NCBI GenBank assembly: GCA_011176555.1
Contig: DUEF01000064.1
Location: 1-5,446, forward strand
Source: Caldilineae bacterium
GTDB taxonomy: Bacteria > Chloroflexota > Anaerolineae > J102
Reading direction: 5' to 3'
Length of the DNA: 5,446 bases
Shown piece by piece: positions 1 through 5,286 of this stretch; position 1 is the first letter of the stretch; every line of letters begins with the position of its first letter. The notes beneath the pieces are model-generated. The model ran no database searches. It was not told the DNA's origin and worked only from the letters and a program-made list of their open reading frames with translations. A program made the translations under genes and the position numbers.

Positions 1-801
1 AGCGTCGATCTCCTCCTGCGGCCTCAGATCATCCCCTTTGCTGTGCGCGGCCAGTCGATACGTTTCCAGATGAAGAAAATAGGGGGCGCACTGCTCCCGC
101 ACGTAGGCCACAGCCTCGCGGGCGGCGTCCCGCACACTGAAGACATCATCCGCCCTGATAGCATGCGAACGAATGCCGAAGGGCGAAGCCCTTTCCGTCA
201 GGCGACCGGCGTGCTCCAGCGTGTAGGGCGTGCTCTGCGCGTATTGGTTGTTTTCCACCACGAACAGCACCGGCGCCGACCACAGCGCCGCGATGTTGAA
301 CGATTCGTAGACCACGCCCTGGCCCAGGGTGCCATCCCCGATGAAGACGAGGGTGATGGCTCCGGTTCCCTTGTGTTTTTCGGCGACGGCGCTGCCCACG
401 GCGTTGGGAACCATGCCGCCCTGAATGCCATTCGTGTACAGGTTGCGTTTGTGCAGATGCTGAGTGCCGCCAATGCCACCGCACACGCCGGCGGGATGGC
501 CCGTCACCTCGGCGATGAGTCCCTCCACGTCGTCGCAATAGGCGAGAAAATGGCCGTGCGCCCGGTGGTTGGAGAAGATGATGTCCTTATCCACATCGAT
601 GGCGTCGATAACGCCCACCGCGCACGCCTCCTGCCCGATGGATGTGTGGACCGTACCCCGCACTTTCCCCTGGCTGAAGAGCGCCAGCAACGTTTCCTCC
701 ACGCGGCGAATCGTCAGCATCTGGCGATAATATCGTGCGGCCTCTTCCCTTTCGCCAATATCCTTGCCGCTTCGCTGCGCTTCGTTCGCCTGACTTATCA
801 T
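1..801 (-). CDS. Thiamine-diphosphate-dependent 2-oxoacid dehydrogenase, E1 component alpha subunit (pyruvate/acetoin type), C-terminus beyond the window
   Basis: The protein is the alpha half of an alpha2beta2 E1 enzyme, which decarboxylates a 2-oxoacid (or cleaves acetoin) on thiamine diphosphate and passes the acyl group to the lipoyl E2. Reading inward from the ATG at 801, 267 codons are open to the left edge; the family is usually about 320-360 residues, so the C-terminal part is missing. Visible hallmarks are the substrate-channel segment SNHRAHGHFLA (77-87), the diphosphate/Mg motif starting GDG at 155-157 and closing with NN at 184-185 about 30 residues later, and the loop AAHSKGDD (251-258) that corresponds to the phosphorylation loop of related E1 enzymes. 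The ATG at 801 follows an in-frame TGA and lies just after a good promoter, but it has only a weak SD; ATG 720 is an internal alternative. The beta subunit would be expected beyond the left edge. The choice between pyruvate, acetoin and branched-chain substrate cannot be made here. Confidence 0.93.
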   Translation of the reverse strand, partial: MISQANEAQRSGKDIGEREEAARYYRQMLTIRRVEETLLALFSQGKVRGTVHTSIGQEACAVGVIDAIDVDKDIIFSNHRAHGHFLAYCDDVEGLIAEVTGHPAGVCGGIGGTQHLHKRNLYTNGIQGGMVPNAVGSAVAEKHKGTGAITLVFIGDGTLGQGVVYESFNIAALWSAPVLFVVENNQYAQSTPYTLEHAGRLTERASPFGIRSHAIRADDVFSVRDAAREAVAYVREQCAPYFLHLETYRLAAHSKGDDLRPQEEIDA

Positions 802-802
802 A

Positions 803-812
803 GAGATATCTC
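803..812. repeat. Perfect 10-base palindrome GAGATATCTC just before the E1 alpha start codon
   Basis: GAGATATCTC is self-complementary and sits one base upstream of the ATG at 801, inside the short leader of the E1 alpha gene. It could be a small operator or chance; palindromes of this size are not rare. Confidence 0.3.
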
Positions 813-832
813 ACGGGGTTTCATCCGCGGCG

Positions 833-860
833 ATTATAGCACAGCTTCATCCTGTGCGAA
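833..860 (-). promoter_or_regulatory. Promoter for the E1 alpha gene, consensus extended -10
   Basis: On the minus strand there is a perfect extended -10, TGCTATAAT (841 to 833), preceded by TTCGCA (860 to 855) with a 16-base spacer as a 4-of-6 match to the -35 consensus. The expected transcription start near 826 gives a leader of about 25 bases to the ATG at 801. The -35 region lies within 10-15 bases of the transposase remnant that starts at 870 on the other strand, so part of this promoter could derive from the element. Confidence 0.65.
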
Positions 861-869
861 AAAGGGGAC

Positions 870-1223
870 GTGTTCCGTACTTTTGCGTACACCGATGGCG
901 CTGACGGTAGACTGGTTGACGCAAACCAACTGCGTTATGAGGTGGATACTTTGCCCGTGCTGTCTGCTTTGCTAAAAACGTTGACCGTACAAGAAATTAT
1001 CAATCTTCACTGTCCCACTCGTGCCGGGGTGGCGCACGGCGCGGTGATGCCGGTGTTAATCTTCAGTCGCTTGATGTCCCCGTTGTCTTTGCACCAGATC
1101 GCTGACTGGGTGGCGCAGACCATGTTGGTGACCATGTTGGAAATCCCTTGCCAGAGGCAGTGGTTTAAGCCTTCAATAATGGAGAAAAGGATTTTCTATC
1201 GGAAATGGCTCGAATCAATGTGA
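870..1223 (+). pseudogene. N-terminal fragment of an IS1634-like (DUF4277-type) transposase
   Basis: The open frame starts with GTG at 870 and encodes 117 residues. Residues about 28-90 resemble the N-terminal region of IS1634-type transposases: a segment with DTLPVLSALL, then INLHCPT, then AHGAVM and a stretch containing LIFSRLMSPLSLHQIADWVAQT. The family protein is several hundred residues long with a DDE catalytic core, and nothing of that core is present. The recognisable part fades near residue 97 (about 1160), after LVTMLEIP; the last 15-20 codons read like unrelated sequence and overlap, on the other strand, the end of the membrane-protein remnant. No matching terminal inverted repeats could be found, so this is a decayed stub and not a mobile unit. 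The family call rests on memory of the domain pattern and is moderate; its status as a fragment is more certain. Confidence 0.6.
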
Positions 1224-1557
1224 GCAAAGCCAGGAGTGTGAACATTGTGGCGAATTGCTGACTGAGTGAATCCACCTGCACGATACTGAGAACGTTACTC
1301 GTCATAGCCGAAAATCCCAACGCCACCAATAATGCGCCGCGCTCTTTATGAACAAGTAGTCGCCTGGCCAAAAAATAGACCAGATAAACCGATGCGATGA
1401 ATCCCGTCAGCCCCATCAGATGAGAAAAGAGAAAGGAATGCACTCCCAGTACACTAATGTCGATGGCGTTGATGAGCCTTTCCACTGGGCGAAAGACAAA
1501 AACGAGCATCGGGTCTTTCCCAAAGATATTCCATTCCATCGCCGTCAGGTCATCCAA
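1165..1557 (-). pseudogene. Remnant of a polytopic membrane protein (possibly a glycosyltransferase of the PMT/GT-C kind)
   Basis: The frame runs from TTG 1557 to TAA at 1165 and encodes 130 residues. An aspartate-rich start (LDDLTAMEWN) and FRPVERL near residue 25 are followed by hydrophobic segments at about residues 42-67, 77-95 and 103-117. This order, an acidic loop, then an FRP motif, then helices, resembles the first periplasmic loop and next helices of GT-C glycosyltransferases, which usually have 8-13 helices and 450 or more residues. The first membrane helix expected before LDD is absent, an in-frame TAA sits two codons upstream, and the protein stops after the third helix at the edge of the transposase fragment. 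Both ends therefore look lost. An AAGG eight bases before the TTG could still allow translation, with ATG 1539 as an alternative. The GT-C assignment is tentative; the membrane nature is clear. Confidence 0.5.
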
Positions 1558-1829
1558 CGGTTACACCTTCTCACCCCCAAGGGGCAAAAACCGTGACATT
1601 TTTCTCCATTGTAGCCTGGAAAGTCGCATTTTTCCAGTTCCTGCGTCAAGGTTCCCGACTTGGCGCCGCGTCCACAACCATTCACGTCCCACCCGATTTA
1701 CACACACGCTAGCGACCCACCGGAACACCGGGCGCTTCGCCTGGCCGCATCCAACCCCTGCCCGACCATCTGCATGAACCCAACGAGCCGATCTTCGGCC
1801 CGACGCCAAACCGGATTTGGCCATTCGCT
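1558..1829. other. Gene-free stretch between the membrane-protein remnant and the methyltransferase
   Basis: No convincing gene is seen on either strand. The longest open frame here (minus, 1833 to 1561) gives an arginine- and tryptophan-rich peptide without domain character. The stretch contains one inverted repeat (1616-1637) and a weak minus-strand promoter candidate (TGGAAA, 17 bases, TACAAT at 1613 to 1608). It may be the eroded upstream part of the membrane-protein gene, since that remnant lacks its expected first helix. Confidence 0.5.
1616..1637. repeat. Inverted repeat CTGGAAA / TTTCCAG
   Basis: CTGGAAA (1616-1622) and TTTCCAG (1631-1637) form a perfect 7-base stem with an 8-base loop. 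No T-run follows on either strand, so it is not a standard intrinsic terminator. On the minus strand it overlaps the -35 and spacer of a weak promoter candidate whose -10 would be TACAAT at 1613 to 1608, so an operator role is possible. Confidence 0.4.
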
Positions 1830-2555
1830 TCAAACTGGCTTCACATAAACGCCAATGATAGCATTATGCAACCAACGCAACCCCGGCAGATTCGTCAAAC
1901 GGCTGTACAACAATCCCAGTGCGTAAGTGATCCTGGAAAAATAGAAATAACCATAGGTCTGATCCACCGTGATGAGCAGCTCCTGTTGCAACCCGGCGGC
2001 GCTCAGCGCCCGATGTAGCTTGGTGGTCGTGTTACATCGATAATAAGTGGGGAATACATCGTCGGCCCCGACACCGAGCAAACTCTTGAACAGACGATGG
2101 ACGGAGAACGGGAGTATGTAGGAGAACAGGATCACTGGACTCCAAAACGCCGGGGCCTTGAATATCAGAATGCCATGCGGCTTGAGTACGCGAGCGAATT
2201 CGGCGAAGACGGCATCGGGATCGACCAGATGCTCGATAACATTGTAACAGAGAATCAGGTCGTAGCTACTGGCATCAAAGGGCAGCGTCGCCAGATCAGT
2301 CACCACCGGCTCGGCCTCCCGCTCGCCGGTCGCCATTGTATCGGGAATGGCGACATCGGCTCCAACCACAAGCCTCATATCGTTGGCATAGCGTCGCAGC
2401 ACCCATGTTCCCCCGCTCGAGCCGGCATCCAATACGACATCGCCGACCTGTAAATGCCGTTCCAGCGCAGCGCGCACCACACCCACGGATTGGGAGTCGG
2501 CGTTGGGGAAGAACCGCTGTTTGAGGTCGTCGCGTTGCTGAAAACTAAGAGGCAT
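1830..2555 (-). CDS. Class I SAM-dependent methyltransferase (Methyltransf_11-like)
   Basis: This is a soluble methyltransferase of 241 residues from ATG 2555. It would transfer a methyl group from S-adenosylmethionine to an unknown acceptor. Motif I is DAGSSGGT (43-50), the acidic residue that binds the ribose follows as D67 in VVGAD, motif III is the D87 plus LPFD (91-94) region, and YNVIEHL (104-110) with the following FARVLKPHGIL matches post-motif signatures of the UbiE/Methyltransf_11 group. The C-terminal 100 residues are aromatic-rich and more variable, as expected for an acceptor-binding part. A TTG at 2582 would add nine residues, but it overlaps a hairpin and has no SD; ATG 2555 also lacks a clear SD, so the start is uncertain. 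The gene is divergent from the sugar oxidoreductase operon and shares its upstream region, which suggests, but does not prove, a role in glycan or lipid-carrier modification. Confidence 0.88.
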   Translation of the reverse strand: MPLSFQQRDDLKQRFFPNADSQSVGVVRAALERHLQVGDVVLDAGSSGGTWVLRRYANDMRLVVGADVAIPDTMATGEREAEPVVTDLATLPFDASSYDLILCYNVIEHLVDPDAVFAEFARVLKPHGILIFKAPAFWSPVILFSYILPFSVHRLFKSLLGVGADDVFPTYYRCNTTTKLHRALSAAGLQQELLITVDQTYGYFYFSRITYALGLLYSRLTNLPGLRWLHNAIIGVYVKPV

Positions 2556-2579
2556 GAACGTAGTTAGGCGGCAATCAGA

Positions 2580-2619
2580 CAAGCGCAGCTTTTAACTTTT
2601 GCATGGAAAACTGCGCTTG
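2580..2619. repeat. Inverted repeat in the methyltransferase leader
   Basis: CAAGCGCAG (2580-2588) pairs perfectly with CTGCGCTTG (2611-2619); past a single bulged base, TTTT (2590-2593) can pair with AAAA (2607-2610). The resulting 9+4 pair hairpin lies about 25 bases before the ATG at 2555 in the minus-strand transcript. It holds the start of a nine-codon open frame (ATG 2604 to TGA 2575, MQKLKAALV) that has no evident SD. No T-run follows, so it is more likely a leader structure than a terminator. Confidence 0.5.
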
Positions 2620-2668
2620 CTTGAGGGGAACCGCCTCATTTTGGCGAAAGCTATTTGTTGGCGATTCC

Positions 2669-2705
2669 TCAGCGGCTTGAGTGCTAGCAAACAGGCGACC
2701 GCTGA
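2669..2705. repeat. Inverted repeat TCAGCGG / CCGCTGA
   Basis: TCAGCGG (2669-2675) and CCGCTGA (2699-2705) are perfect reverse complements separated by 23 bases. They lie just downstream of the minus-strand promoter candidate and would be at the very 5' end of the methyltransferase transcript. The loop contains the palindrome TGCTAGCA. Its function is unknown. Confidence 0.35.
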
Positions 2706-2718
2706 AAAACCGTCGTGG

Positions 2719-2733
2719 ATTGTATCACACCAA
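2719..2733 (-). promoter_or_regulatory. Promoter candidate for the methyltransferase, extended -10 TGATACAAT
   Basis: On the minus strand the sequence reads TTGGTGTGATACAAT (2733 to 2719). It contains an extended -10 (TGA TACAAT) with one mismatch to TATAAT. The -35 region is poor (CTTTCA at an 18-base spacing is the best seen), as is typical for extended -10 promoters. The leader to ATG 2555 would be about 155 bases. Thirteen of fifteen bases match the divergent element at 2830-2844. Confidence 0.45.
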
Positions 2734-2755
2734 CTGCTTGGGTGAAAGGTTGGTG
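2728..2755. repeat. Inverted repeat CACCAAC / GTTGGTG between the divergent promoters
   Basis: CACCAAC (2728-2734) and GTTGGTG (2749-2755) are perfect reverse complements with a 14-base spacer. The left arm overlaps the upstream part of the minus-strand promoter candidate. A further TTGGTG occurs at 2830-2835, within the plus-strand promoter candidate. The three copies of the hexamer could be binding sites for one regulator. Confidence 0.4.
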
Positions 2756-2829
2756 AACAACAAAAACATCTCTACAGTCCTTGCGAAACCGTCATTCTCA
2801 ACGCGTTCCGTATTCAGGTCATGTTCATC

Positions 2830-2844
2830 TTGGTGTGTTAGAAT
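2830..2844 (+). promoter_or_regulatory. Promoter candidate for the oxidoreductase/Alg14/Alg13 operon, extended -10 TGTTAGAAT
   Basis: The plus strand reads TTGGTGTGTTAGAAT at 2830-2844, an extended -10 (TGT TAGAAT) with one mismatch to the consensus. The -35 at 17 bases is AGGTCA (2816-2821), a 3-of-6 match. Transcription would start near 2851, giving a leader of about 98 bases that includes the hairpin at 2869-2915 and the SD at 2938-2941. Confidence 0.45.
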
Positions 2845-2868
2845 GGGAAACTAGTCAACCAGTAAACT

Positions 2869-2915
2869 GGGAAACCGTTGCACAATTTGCACCGAAACTG
2901 CACACCCGGTTTCCC
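2869..2915 (+). repeat. 9-base inverted repeat enclosing three TGCAC direct repeats in the operon leader
   Basis: GGGAAACCG (2869-2877) and CGGTTTCCC (2907-2915) form a perfect 9-pair stem around a 29-base loop. TGCAC occurs at 2879-2883 and 2888-2892 within the loop, and at 2899-2903 near its end. The structure ends 22 bases before the SD of the oxidoreductase gene. No U-run follows, so it is not a normal terminator; it may be a protein- or RNA-binding leader element. Confidence 0.45.
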
Positions 2916-2937
2916 GATCTACCAATCCACTTCTTCT

Positions 2938-2941
2938 GAGG
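2938..2941 (+). promoter_or_regulatory. Ribosome binding site of the oxidoreductase gene
   Basis: GAGG, in the context TGAGGT, lies seven bases before GTG 2949. It fixes the GTG as the start; no ATG suits the N-terminus of the Rossmann fold better. Confidence 0.7.
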
Positions 2942-2948
2942 TTCACCC

Positions 2949-4019
2949 GTGACAAAACCATTACGCGCGGCTGTGCTCGGGGTGGGGTCGATGGGCGCTA
3001 ACCACGCCCGCGTCTACGCTCGAATGCCGCTCACCACCCTCGTTGCCGTCGCCGATCTCGATCCCCAGCTACGCGAGCGTATCTCTCGCACCTACAAAGC
3101 CAACGCCTACAACGATTATCGCGATCTGCTCGCCAACGAGGAGATCGATATCGTAACGATTGCCCTGCCCACCCACATGCATCGTCAGGCTGCACTCGAT
3201 GTCATGAAAGCGGGCGTGCACGTCTTTGTCGAGAAGCCCTTGGCCGAGTCCATTGCCAGCGGTCGGACGATGATCGAGGCCAGTCACCAATTTGGCGTTG
3301 TGCTCGGCGTTGGACACATCGAACGCTACAATCCCGCGGTCATCGCTTTGAAGGAGCGCCTGGAAACAGGACAACTGGGCAAGATCTATCAAATCCATGC
3401 ACGCAGAATTGGGCCTTTCCCACCGCGTATTCAGGATGTCGGGGTAGTGCTCGATCTGGCCACGCACGAATTGAATGTGATGGAATATCTGACGGGCGCC
3501 GGCATCCGCAGGCTGTCCGCCGAGGTCAAGCACACGCTGCACGACAAGCACGAGGACATGCTCTCGGGCATCGTGCGTTTCGATGACGGCATCGTGGGCA
3601 TGTTGGATGTCAATTGGCTCACGCCCACCAAGATCCGCCAGCTTTCCATTTTGGGCGAGCGGGGCATGTTCCTGGTAAACTACCTCACCCAGGAACTGTG
3701 GTTTTACGAAAATCGGTCGGCGCGAGATCGCTGGCTGGGCTTGGCGACAGTGGGAGTGAGCGAGGGAGAAGTGACGAAATATGAACTGGAGCGAGTGGAG
3801 CCCCTGCGGGCGGAACTGGAGGTCTTCGCCGAGGCCGCGCTTCATGGGCACAATGGCCTCGTAAACGGCGAGGAAGGCTTGCGCGCGGTCTATCTGGCGG
3901 AACAACTGCTGCGCGCGAGCCGCGAACAGAGCGTGGTCAAACTGCCGCCCTATGTGCCCATCCCCGCCCTGACGACCAGACCCAACGCTCCCAAACCAGG
4001 CATGCCTGATCCGGCATGA
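2949..4019 (+). CDS. Gfo/Idh/MocA-family oxidoreductase, probably a UDP-N-acetylhexosamine 3-dehydrogenase
   Basis: This cytosolic NAD(P)-dependent sugar dehydrogenase has 356 residues and starts at GTG with a good SD. The N-terminal Rossmann fold shows GVGSMG (11-16) and an acidic residue at the end of strand 2 (D36); the PTHMH (74-78) and EKP (95-97) signatures of the family follow. GHIERYNP (122-129), RRIGPFPPRIQDVGVV (152-167), HEDM (201-204) and NWLTPTKIR (222-230) match the pattern I recall from archaeal UDP-GlcNAc 3-dehydrogenases of the MMP0352 kind, which make the 3-keto intermediate of UDP-GlcNAc3NAc. The catalytic D-x-x-x-H is present as D169/H173, but the position that is often Asp three residues later is Asn176. 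The last 24 residues are a proline-rich tail beyond the usual fold. The aminotransferase that would use a 3-keto product is not in the window. Family membership is certain; substrate is inferred. Its TGA overlaps the next start as ATGA. Confidence 0.93.
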   Translation: MTKPLRAAVLGVGSMGANHARVYARMPLTTLVAVADLDPQLRERISRTYKANAYNDYRDLLANEEIDIVTIALPTHMHRQAALDVMKAGVHVFVEKPLAESIASGRTMIEASHQFGVVLGVGHIERYNPAVIALKERLETGQLGKIYQIHARRIGPFPPRIQDVGVVLDLATHELNVMEYLTGAGIRRLSAEVKHTLHDKHEDMLSGIVRFDDGIVGMLDVNWLTPTKIRQLSILGERGMFLVNYLTQELWFYENRSARDRWLGLATVGVSEGEVTKYELERVEPLRAELEVFAEAALHGHNGLVNGEEGLRAVYLAEQLLRASREQSVVKLPPYVPIPALTTRPNAPKPGMPDPA

Positions 4020-4528
4020 TGAATAACCCCCTGCAACTGCTGATTATCTTGGGGGCGGGCGGCCACACCAAGCAGATGCTCCGTCTGGTGGACTTGTTGG
4101 GTTCCGAGTACCACTATCATTACGTCGTCGCCAACTATGACACGATTTCGGAACAGAAGATCCGCATTGCCGGGCCGGTGCACCGCATCGTGCAGCCGCG
4201 TGAGAAACGCCTGGGAGAAACCGAGAGCGCTCTCACGGTGGTTCGTAAGATGCCCCGCGCCCTCTTGCAAGCGCGCCGCATCCTCAACGACGTTCATCCC
4301 GACGCTGTGATCGGCGCCGGTCCGAGCCTGCAGATACCGATCGCTATCGTCGCCCGTTTGCAGCGTGTCCCGGTCATCTTCATCGAAACCGCCTCGCGCG
4401 GAGGAGATGAGATCAGCATGACCGGCAAGATCATCTACAAATATCATCTGGCCGACCGCTTTTACGTGCAGTGGGAACATCATTTGCAGCGCTACCCCCG
4501 GGCGCGTTTCGCCGGACGCTTACTTTGA
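4016..4528 (+). CDS. Alg14-like (PssD/CpsF-type) subunit of a split UDP-sugar glycosyltransferase
   Basis: The 170-residue protein corresponds to the N-terminal acceptor-binding domain of a GT28-type (MurG-like) enzyme. In the Alg13/Alg14 system this half binds the membrane and the lipid-linked acceptor and recruits the catalytic half. Visible signatures are GAGGHTKQM (13-21), the GAGPS turn (100-104), FIETASR (122-128), and a final segment with FYVQWEHHL and a closing FAGRLL, all typical of Alg14/PssD proteins. Its length matches single-domain bacterial members (about 150-170), so it is complete. The start ATG at 4016 overlaps the preceding stop (ATGA), with a second ATG directly after at 4019; translational coupling is likely because no strong SD is present. 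The partner follows 12 bases downstream. The sugar transferred (GlcNAc, glucose or another) cannot be read from the sequence. Confidence 0.9.
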   Translation: MMNNPLQLLIILGAGGHTKQMLRLVDLLGSEYHYHYVVANYDTISEQKIRIAGPVHRIVQPREKRLGETESALTVVRKMPRALLQARRILNDVHPDAVIGAGPSLQIPIAIVARLQRVPVIFIETASRGGDEISMTGKIIYKYHLADRFYVQWEHHLQRYPRARFAGRLL

Positions 4529-4540
4529 CGCGATTCCATC

Positions 4541-4996
4541 ATGATCTTTTGCACCGTCGGCACCACAGAATTCGATCCGCTCGTACAGGCGATGGATGCG
4601 CTCGCGCCCGGCATGGACGAGCCGGTCATTTTTCAGATCGGGCAGGGAGTTTATGAACCAGTTCATGGCGAGTGGTTCCGTTTTCGATCTTCGATCGAGG
4701 ATCTGGTGGCGGAGGCCAGTTTGGTCGTGGCGCATGGCGGGTTTGGCACGACCGTCGAGGTGCTCCAGAGCGAGACGCCATTGGTCAGCGTCCCCAATCC
4801 TGATCGCTATGATCAGCACCAGGAAGCGATCCTACGCCGTTTTGAAACTGACGGTTATCTGGTTGCCTGTTATGATTTAGCTGATCTGGCAAACGCCATC
4901 ACCCATGCCAGGACCACGCCATTACGGCGTTACCCCAGGCCACAAACCACTTTACATCTCGAAATCGGGGCTTTTCTGGCAAATCGCCGGAGATGA
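4541..4996 (+). CDS. Alg13-like (PssE/CpsG-type) catalytic subunit of the split UDP-sugar glycosyltransferase
   Basis: The 151-residue protein corresponds to the C-terminal nucleotide-sugar-binding domain of GT28 (Glyco_tran_28_C). It pairs with the Alg14-like protein to move a sugar from a UDP donor to a lipid-linked acceptor at the cytoplasmic face of the membrane. The N-terminus shows TVGTTEFDPL (5-14), followed by IGQGVYEP (34-41), the glycine-rich donor loop AHGGFGT (65-71), and DRYDQHQE (89-96), which lies where the family has its conserved DQH..E uracil/ribose-binding residues. Length and motif order match single-domain members. It starts 12 bases after the Alg14-like gene without a clear SD, which suggests coupled translation. 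It is the last gene of the visible operon; the next gene begins about 300 bases on and has its own signals. Confidence 0.92.
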   Translation: MIFCTVGTTEFDPLVQAMDALAPGMDEPVIFQIGQGVYEPVHGEWFRFRSSIEDLVAEASLVVAHGGFGTTVEVLQSETPLVSVPNPDRYDQHQEAILRRFETDGYLVACYDLADLANAITHARTTPLRRYPRPQTTLHLEIGAFLANRRR

Positions 4997-5035
4997 TAGG
5001 GCGAAGTCCGAGGATTAAAAAAACAGCTTGAACCT

Positions 5036-5064
5036 TTGTCGCTGTGGTGGCGCTATGGTATCAT
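5036..5064 (+). promoter_or_regulatory. Promoter candidate for the exported-protein gene, extended -10 TGGTATCAT
   Basis: TTGTCG (5036-5041, four of six to the consensus) is followed after 17 bases by TATCAT (5059-5064, one mismatch), preceded by TG in the extended position (5056-5057). Start near 5071 would give a leader of about 230 bases. A second, weaker -10 (TAGAAT, 5157-5162) lacks a -35 at a useful distance. Confidence 0.5.
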
Positions 5065-5076
5065 CATCGACCTGCG

Positions 5077-5094
5077 CCCCAATTCCTTTTGGGG
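5077..5094 (+). repeat. Hairpin CCCCAA / TTGGGG at the start of the leader
   Basis: CCCCAA (5077-5082) and TTGGGG (5089-5094) form a perfect 6-pair stem with a 6-base loop. An alternative pairing, TTCC (5083-5086) with GGAA, uses the same bases and would exclude the first. No U-run follows directly. Confidence 0.4.
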
Positions 5095-5169
5095 AAGGTG
5101 AACATTTTGTCATCTTTTTCATGCGATTTGTTCATCCAGTTTTCACCTCGATTCCTTAGAATACAACTA

Positions 5170-5272
5170 CTCAGTTCTGCGACTGGGATCTCGCGCTCTG
5201 CAAGGCATCCTTGTGGGCGAACCTGAATGACGCAAACGTTCAACCTCGCTGCAACTGTCGCAGAATCATGAG
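5170..5272 (+). promoter_or_regulatory. Structured leader RNA with a long-range stem, riboswitch-like
   Basis: TTCTGCGAC (5175-5183) pairs perfectly with GTCGCAGAA (5257-5265), and outside a small internal loop CTCA (5170-5173) pairs with TGAG (5269-5272), giving a closing stem of 13 pairs over 73 enclosed bases. Inside lies the hairpin CAAGG-CAT-CCTTG (5201-5213) and a possible GAAC/GTTC pair. ACCTC (5243-5247), also inside, is complementary to GAGGT of the SD (5288-5292), so an alternative fold could hide the ribosome binding site. No known riboswitch class was recognised. The pairing is seen directly; a regulatory role is inferred. Confidence 0.4.
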
Positions 5273-5286
5273 ACCAACTCTCGCTT

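Noticed and set aside
43..975. A 310-codon open frame on the plus strand opposite the E1 alpha gene
   Set aside because: The minus strand carries a clear E1 alpha with all thiamine-diphosphate motifs over the same bases; the plus-strand peptide has no domain character and is an antisense shadow caused by codon bias.
1457..1833. Overlapping open frames on both strands (plus 1457-1777 and 1660-1848, minus 1561-1833)
   Set aside because: The peptides are rich in Arg, Pro and Trp with no fold-like pattern and no SD; they look like chance frames in GC-rich non-coding sequence.
3069..3905. A 278-codon open frame on the minus strand inside the oxidoreductase gene
   Set aside because: It lies wholly opposite the convincing Gfo/Idh/MocA protein and shows no recognisable motif.
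3950..4483. A 177-codon open frame on the minus strand opposite the Alg14-like gene
   Set aside because: The plus-strand protein has clear Alg14 signatures and operon spacing; the antisense frame has none.
5077..5094. Intrinsic terminator after the Alg13-like gene
   Set aside because: The stem is not followed by a run of U, and it lies after a promoter candidate for the next gene.
5044..5226. A 60-codon open frame on the plus strand in the leader region
   Set aside because: It has no SD, overlaps the promoter candidate and structured leader, and shows no conserved feature.
5215..5236. Resemblance to a cyclic-di-GMP (GEMM-I) riboswitch from the words GGGCGAACC and GACGCAAA
   Set aside because: Only these short words agree. 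The hairpin that should lie between them and the conserved downstream part are missing, so the class cannot be supported.
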